Below are positions 58,446-64,000 of a stretch of DNA of 64,000 nt, in pieces. A program made the translations under genes and the position numbers. Within the stretch, counting starts at the first letter, position 1; each line of letters opens with the position of its first letter. The DNA lies in NCBI RefSeq assembly GCF_020740795.1, contig NC_067283.1:5235659-5299658 (forward strand). Reading direction: 5' to 3'. The notes beneath the pieces were generated by a model that was given only the letters and a program-made list of their open reading frames with translations, was not told the origin of the DNA and did not search any database. Source of the DNA: Apus apus (taxonomy: Eukaryota; Chordata; Aves; Apodiformes; Apodidae).

Positions 58446-60110
58446 CTGGAAAACACACATTGGCAGGGCTGTAAGTGGCTGTGTGGGAGGGATGGGGTAA
58501 GAGTGGCACTGATGGACAGGATTTCAGCAAACATTTTCTTTTCAGTGGAAACTCTTGGGGAAGGGAGGGGGTTTGAAGAATGAGGCCTTTCAAAAGTAGC
58601 GTAGGTTTTCTGAGGATGTGTTTTGGTTTTTCTTTCAAAAACCAGAACACATGAAAAATGAACCATTTCCTTGCAATGCCTCTGGGGGCTGTACTCCAGG
58701 TTATGTGCAAACCCTTTCTCATTTACACTCCAGGCTTCATACCAGCACTTCATGTCCTCCTGTATGGACAGTGTGGACCATATGGGTAAAACTGCACAGG
58801 GCTCCCATGGTAGAACAACTGCATGGTGGGAGGAAGTGTCTGTACAGCTGGAGGGCCAAGAGGATGGCAAGGAGCCTTGCAGAAAAGGGCTGGGGTGTCT
58901 TGGTGAGTGGCAAGTTGAAAATAAGCCAGCAGTGTGCTCTTGTGACAGAGAAGCCAACCAAATCCTAGGATGCATCAGCAAGAGCCCAGCCAGCTGGTCA
59001 GGGGAAGTGACCATTCCTTGGCATTTGGCACTTGTAGGACCACATGTGGAGTACTTTGTCCAGTTTTGGGCTCCTCAGTGCAAGAAAGCCACTTGCATAC
59101 TAAAAGGAGTCCAGCAAAGGGCCACCAAGGTGGTCAGGAGCCTGGAGCATGAGGGTGAGAGCTGGGTTAGCTAGACCTTATAAGAAGGTTGAGAGGGAGG
59201 AACTCATTGCTGTGTCTATTTTACAGGAGGTTACAGGGAAGAAGGGCTGGAGTACCCTGGGGGGTGGACAGTGAGAGGATGAGAAGCAGTGGGAACAAGC
59301 TGTAACATGGGAAATTGTGATTGGATGTGATATAAGAAAAAACCTTCTCACTGGTGTTCAAATCTTGAACGAGGGGCCCCAGCCAAGAGACTGTGGAGCC
59401 TCCATCCTTGGAGCCATTCATACCTCTCCTGGACACATTCCTGAGCTACCTGCCCTCCTTGGATGTGCAGAAGACTGAGCAGAGACTTCCAGAGGTACCT
59501 TCCAACCTACCTGCCTCCATGAACATCTGAAACAGCCAAACAGCTCTTCCAGTTAAATTCCATATCAGCATTCCTAAACTGTTAATATCTCTGGTACTTG
59601 GCTCCTTGGACCACCATGCAGATTTCTGATCCACAGGGGTCTACAAGCTTGAGGTGAGACTCTAGTGATGGAGTCACAGATCGTATCAAGGAAACTCTCT
59701 GTCCTTTCACATTTCCTGGAGGAAATGCTCTGTTGGAATTACCCTTGGACTATTATGATGGAAACTACTTGGATACCCCTTAAAAATAAATGCACCTGGG
59801 TCCTACCACTCACCTCAGCTTCCTCCCACAGGCCTGGCAGCAGAAACAGGAGTGGTGCACACAGCCCTTGTCAGTGACCACACGCTCCATGGAGTAGACA
59901 GGCTGCAGGCACGAGGTACAGACTTCTTTCAACATGGGCTGAAGAAGAAGGAGAAACTGAAGTTAAATAACTTTGAATCACGGCCACCTGGAAGTGCATC
60001 TGCAGGGGAATTTGCTGAATCTCCTTCTCGTGTTGGATTTTCTTGTCGATGTTCTTTTGTAGATCTGTTGCGAGAGTTCAGACTCCTGTCTGACTCACTG
60101 TATTTGTCAT
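55259..60110 (-). CDS. Unnamed protein with an N-terminal LIM domain and a long disordered tail (predicted 1,107 aa)
   Basis: Three coding exons: 60099-60110 (MTNT), 59814-59938, and 55259-58445 (3,187 nt). Together 3,324 nt. Residues about 11-62 form a perfect LIM domain: C-x2-C-x17-H-x2-C-x2-C-x2-C-x17-C-x2-H. Its wording (VYSMERV, CFCC, KLSLQNHAALHGVFYC) is closest to LIMD2/EPLIN/XIRP2-type LIM domains. After it lies SKLRTSWPPSE, like the KLR-x-x-WPP segment behind the EPLIN LIM domain. The remaining tail of about 1,000 residues is rich in Ser, Pro, Glu, Lys and Gln, with no membrane segment, and looks disordered. It contains twin TLFG motifs and an acidic end with FDPFD and DLLDQEFFI. By family analogy an actin/cytoskeletal role is possible but not shown. 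The start exon rests on ATG in good context, an upstream in-frame stop and a GTGAGT donor. I do not recognise a named orthologue. Confidence 0.75.
58860..59510 (+). mobile_element. Old CR1 fragment in the LIM-gene intron
   Basis: Decayed CR1 in + orientation: GACAGAGAAGCCAACCAAAT, GGACCACATGTGGAGTACTT, CAGTTTTGGGCTCCTCAGTG, then AAGAAAAAACCTTCTCACTG. Heavily mutated, so an old insertion; it lies in the 1.37-kb intron that splits the LIM domain. The left edge is uncertain. Confidence 0.75.
59814..59938 (-). CDS. LIM gene exon 2: first part of the LIM domain
   Basis: 125 nt reading PMLKEVCTSCLQPVYSMERV, then VTDKGCVHHSCFCCQACGRK and L, ending in the split Ser codon. It holds zinc ligands 1-6 (Cys, Cys, His, Cys, Cys, Cys); the last Cys and His are in the next exon. 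Acceptor CTCCTTCTTCTTCAG, donor GTGAGT. Confidence 0.9.
60099..60110 (-). CDS. LIM gene exon 1: predicted start codon (MTNT)
   Basis: CCAAGATGA gives ATG with A at -3. Four codons (ATG ACA AAT ACA) are followed by the donor GTGAGT, in phase with exon 2 across a 160-nt intron. An in-frame TGA lies upstream, so this is either the true start or not an exon. The alternative start would be the Met two codons into exon 2. Confidence 0.5.
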
Positions 60111-60721
60111 CTTGGATAGGCCAGCATTAATTTTCAGTCAGGACAGAAAGACAAGACACCGTTGGACCCCTAAAGAGAGAAACTTTTCATTTGATTGAGA
60201 GCGAATGATTCACTCAGTTGAATAATTTAAAAGCCTTGAATGAAGTAAAAAATGTTGTTCAGAGGCTCTGACTCGTAAACTCTGGCTGGGCAGCTCCTGA
60301 AATCACTGACACTAGATGGCTGCTTACACAGACCACATTGTCCCAACCCTAAAAAGCCAGCAAATCTCAGCATTAAAACATCCACAGCTCCATAAACCTG
60401 GTGCTTTACTCCAGTCTGTTTACTCTGTGGACTGCCTTTCCTGCCATGACCTGATTCCTCAGACACCACTTTATGTGAAGAGCCCAGGGAATCTCTTTGG
60501 AAAGGTTTGTCAGCACAATTTGCCACATTTTGATGTGATAAAGATTCGCTGGTGTTCCCTGATCCCTCAGGCTTTTTGTCCTACCTGTGCTCACCCTGGT
60601 TTGCAGTGTTGGCAGCTCAGAGAAAAGGCAAGTTTACTTTCTGCTGTTCTCTGAAGTGGGATAATGGCCAGACTTGAGCTTTTACTGGAGGAAACAGGTT
60701 GCCCGGGGAAACTGTGTCTGT

Positions 60722-60868
60722 CCCATCCCTGGCAGTGTTGAAGGGCAGGTTGGATGGGGCTTGGAGCAACCTGGTCTAGTGGGAGATGTTCCTGCCCATG
60801 GCAGGGGGGTTGGAACTGGGTGATCTTTAAGGTCCCTTCCAACCCAAACCATTCTGGGATTCTATGAT
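60722..60868 (+). mobile_element. CR1 3'-end fragment, sense
   Basis: Reads GCAGTGTTGAAGGGCAGGTT, GGAGCAACCTGGTCTAGTGG, AAGGTCCCTTCCAACCCAAA and ends ATTCTATGATT: a complete CR1 tail, little diverged. Confidence 0.92.
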
Positions 60869-61300
60869 TCAACAAAACATGAAAGGTGTTTCTGTATCTC
60901 AAGAGATGAGTTGACAAGGGAACAAGAACCTTATATTTTACTTCAAACAAACACCTGGGGGACCACTTTAAAAAAATTATCATTGTTATGGCTGAACATA
61001 CCAGTAAGGTCAAATCATCTTTGTTTTCCCATCACAATACTTTCAAGAAGAAGAGCTTAATGTCTTTGGTTTTCTTCCTTCTCTCTAGAGGGAACTATTA
61101 AAAAAACAGACCCAGGTATTTCCTTCAGTCTTCAATGATCTCAGCATGTCTCTGCTGTTCCAGTCCTCTGCAGAGAGCAGATCATAGTTCTGTACGTGTC
61201 TATGTCTGTAACAGATGTCTCAACTCCCAGTATGCTCAGTGGAGTTCCAGTTAAGGGAATCTGGAAGGTGAAACACCTGCTCTAAAAGAGATCCATGTAG

Positions 61301-61385
61301 TTACAGAATCACAGAATCATTCTGGTTGGAAAAGACCTTTAAGATTGTTGGGTCCAACCATAATCTAAGTCTACTAACCAAGCAG
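61301..61385 (-). mobile_element. CR1 3'-end fragment, antisense
   Basis: CAGAATCACAGAATCATTCT, then GGTTGGAAAAGACCTTTAAG, then ATTGTTGGGTCCAACCATAA: an antisense CR1 terminus, heavily 5'-truncated. Confidence 0.88.
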
Positions 61386-63900
61386 AGGAGCCCCCTCCCC
61401 GTTGCTTTCGGTCACTCTGGAAGTATTGATTTATGTATTGATTTACTGGCATCTGTATTTCAGCACAACTAGACACCCATCTGCACAGGTAGTCCCACCT
61501 CAGGACTGGCTGCTGCTGTGCCCCTAGTTGGACAGAAGCAAGTTAGGTGGGATGAAGTTCACCCATGTGAGTCAGAACTGTGCTGATGCCAATGGGAGGG
61601 CAGTGCTGGTGAAGAGGAAGCAGAAATGCATGCAAAGATAAGATAGATCCTTCAGGTGGAAAACAGAAGGGGAAACCAGATGGGAAGTGATGCCATATTA
61701 GCAGGTCCCTCCAAGAGAAATGGAAGCTCTGCACCTTTGGCATGGATGCCATTTCACTGGAGGGAACCAGCAGGCTGTTTGGCAAGGACCAGTGAGTGGT
61801 GATGGGCAGCTGCAGGAATGAGACATCGTCTGTGACAAGGGAGCAAAGTGCAGTCCTGGAGATGATGATTCTCAGGCAATGGATCAGCTGGGCTGTGTTG
61901 GCAGTCCTGGTCACACCTAAATCTAGGGGCTCTGGCAGCATTTCCTCTGACAGTCACAAGCACCAAGGGACGTGTCCTGGCAGAGAAGAGAGTAATTATT
62001 GACACGTCTCTGTTGTATAAGAAAAAAAAAATAATCCATTTCCTTAATCATGACCAAGGAAGGGAGCAGAGCTGTTCAGCAAACACACAAGATCTCCCCA
62101 CTCTTAGCTGGGAATGAGGTTACTTACTCCTGGAGTGTGTTTCCAAAGTGGGATAATCTTTTATGGGGGAATGCAGGTCTCTTTCAGCAGGGGATTTATT
62201 TTAAGAGCTCAGCGTCAGATGCATGGCAAACACCCTTGCTTTTCAGAGGTATTTTTATCAGCCCTAGGAATAAGCCTTCCTAATGGTTTGGAAGATAGAG
62301 AGGTGATTAGCAACCATCGAATGGCACTGTGGGAAAGGAAATTATCTCAAGACTTCAGTGAAAAGCAGTTACAGAGTGTTCCTGGAAGACTCTCCTAGCA
62401 CGTTGCTGATTACTGCCCTGCTGAAGCTGCAGCTGGCTTATGGCTTATCAGTTGTTGCCTTTTTTTCCCTAGGTGAATTGAAATCTTTATAGTAGGAGAG
62501 GTCAGCCTGAAAACACCTTTGTTACTATTAGGTGGAGAAGGTGGTGAGCATGAAGCTTTCTGACCTGAGACTGAGTATCCTCAGGGAGACCAGTGGCTGA
62601 AATGGAGCTGGGAAGGGTAGTACTTTGTGTAGGCCCTCCAGATGTGCCATATTCCATGTCTACTGCTGCAAGAGAGCCAGATCTGTAGCTGAATTTGTCC
62701 TTTGACCACTCAAGGAGGTACGGTTAAGACAAGGCCACCTATCCTCTGTTCACTGGGCCAGGTAATTGTCCCAGACATTTAGCTCCTGGAAATACCTACC
62801 TAGCACCATGTGAGAATGTAGTGACACACTGGGGCAAAGAATGGTGAACAATGTCATGTCTTGTATCCAAAGATCACAGAACAACTAAGACAGTTCATCT
62901 GGGATTTGCAAGTTTGTGTGTGCTCTGCTGGTTTATTATTGCAAGGTCTGAGAATATGAGCTGATCCTTCAGCTTGTATTTGAGTTTCAGTCTTTGCATT
63001 TGTGTTGTTTTTTTTTTTTTTCTCTAGCTCTTTCAGTGCTTCAAGGAGCCATGTATGGTCCTGAGATAATGCTACATTTGTCCCCTTGTGACATTTCAGT
63101 TCCTGGCTGGTGGAAATACCATGAAAGAAACACATCTGAAATGATCTGAGCCTCATAAACGGCTCATTGAGACATTTAGGAATCCTGTAAAACCAGAAAC
63201 ACAAACAATAAGATCGGTCTTTTTAAACAGTGGCAGGGCAGATTATTTGGGTTCATTTGAGCTCCTGTGGAATCATTTTCATTGCCCAAGCAACCTGTTT
63301 GCAGCTTACTAAAACTGCTCTGCAGCTGTCCCTTAAAAGAAATTAGACAAATGTGTTACAGCCATCCTGAAGTGAATGAAGATGAGAAACAATCAAGGAT
63401 AAGAAAGCAGTGTTAGAAAAATTTGAAGAGCAGCTCTGAATTACTAATTCTCCTCTGTTTCTACAATTGGTCCTACTAAAACAGCTGGGAAGGTCTAAGC
63501 AGTTATTTTTTCTGATTCCCTGAAACCAGATCTGCTCCATTTATGATGATCTGCTCTTCTGCCTCAACCTTCAGTGTATTATTTGGTGGAACTGAAAATT
63601 ATGTTCTTTTAGCATCTCACTTTCAAATTTATGCCATTCTAGAGGCAAACCAAAGAGCTCTAGTGATGTGCCTGCTTTTTATTTTTTGGGCTGAAACAGA
63701 ACTTCTGCTTGGTCTACACCACCTTGAACAATGTATTGCATGATGTGAGATGTTATTTGTTATTTAAAAATGGATTCAGGGATATGAAGTGGTAGATGGT
63801 AAAACAGTCCCTTCCTCCCCAGTGTCCTGCTCTTCAGTGGTCAGTGTGAGCCCTTTTCCCTGAGAGGAAATAGAAAATATTAACCATAACATCTTATTGA

Positions 63901-64000
63901 CACATGGTGCCCCCGCTCATAGCAGGGAGGTTGGAACCTGATGATCTTTAAGGTCCCTTCCAACCCTAACCATTCTATGATTCTGTCATTCTATGACATG
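63901..64000 (+). mobile_element. CR1 3'-end fragment, sense, at the window edge
   Basis: GCAGGGAGGTTGGAACCTGA, TGATCTTTAAGGTCCCTTCC, AACCCTAACCATTCTATGAT and further ATTCTATGA units. It runs to the end of the window. Confidence 0.9.

Larger units (their letters stand above)
60111..64000. other. Region upstream of the LIM gene
   Basis: About 3.9 kb with three CR1 tails (listed) and otherwise unique DNA. It should contain the 5'UTR and promoter of the LIM gene but I could not mark a TATA box or CpG island. Minus-strand frames at 60,591-61,013 and 61,543-61,941 show no recognisable protein. Confidence 0.55.

Noticed and set aside
58446-59014. Extension of the giant LIM-gene exon frame up to 59,014
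   Set aside because: The acceptor at 58,445 and the LIM consensus across the junction show that the upstream part is intron; the open frame there is chance.
59960-60110. Ser-rich minus frame (DDKYSESDRSLNSRNRSTKE) as an extra LIM-gene exon
   Set aside because: It has no acceptor in phase, would leave an intron of about 50 nt and ends in the wrong phase for exon 2. The GTGAGT donor just after MTNT explains the region better.

Overview
This is genomic DNA from a vertebrate, almost certainly a bird. The genes are split into short exons by GT-AG introns, and CR1 (chicken repeat 1) LINE fragments recur in both orientations with the typical 3' end (GGTCCCTTCCAACCC...ATTCTATGATT). Gene order (OXSR1 then SLC22A13) matches the human 3p22 neighbourhood.

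Layout. (1) 1-31,490, + strand: the 3' part of OXSR1, an STE20-family kinase. Thirteen coding exons run from the DFG activation segment to the stop codon at 28,893, followed by a 3'UTR of about 2.6 kb ending at an AATAAA at 31,465. Upstream exons lie outside the window. (2) 32,817-38,761, + strand: a complete ten-exon SLC22A13-like organic anion transporter (548 aa, copy 1). (3) 44,465-51,034, - strand: a second ten-exon SLC22A13-like gene (about 536 aa, copy 2), convergent with copy 1. (4) 55,259-60,110, - strand: a gene I cannot name, predicted at 1,107 aa, with one perfect LIM domain at the extreme N terminus and a tail of more than 1,000 residues encoded by a single 3.2-kb exon. (5) The rest is introns, intergenic DNA, CR1 remnants and simple repeats.

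Main discoveries. The two SLC22A13-like genes are clearly diverged in most exons (the first 45 codons look under 50% identical), but two sharp-edged tracts are nearly identical: about 497 bp over exon 1/intron 1 and about 1.16 kb over intron 4-exon 6, introns included. This mosaic is the signature of gene conversion between inverted paralogues. In addition, about 0.7 kb of the OXSR1 3'UTR is present a second time, inverted, starting 64 bp after the stop of copy 2 and sense to it. Copy 2 therefore appears to carry an OXSR1-derived 3'UTR with its polyadenylation signal. Copy 2 also has a 1-bp deletion near the end of exon 9 that gives it a new C-terminal tail. The OXSR1 linker carries an Ala/Pro repeat expansion. 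The LIM protein has an unusual architecture with LIMD2/EPLIN/XIRP2-like features.

Functionally, OXSR1 controls cation-chloride cotransporters and SLC22A13 family members carry urate, nicotinate and other organic anions. I see no evidence that the neighbouring genes form one pathway. Exon boundaries were read by eye from splice consensus, reading phase and family similarity; identity statements are by-eye estimates, not alignments.
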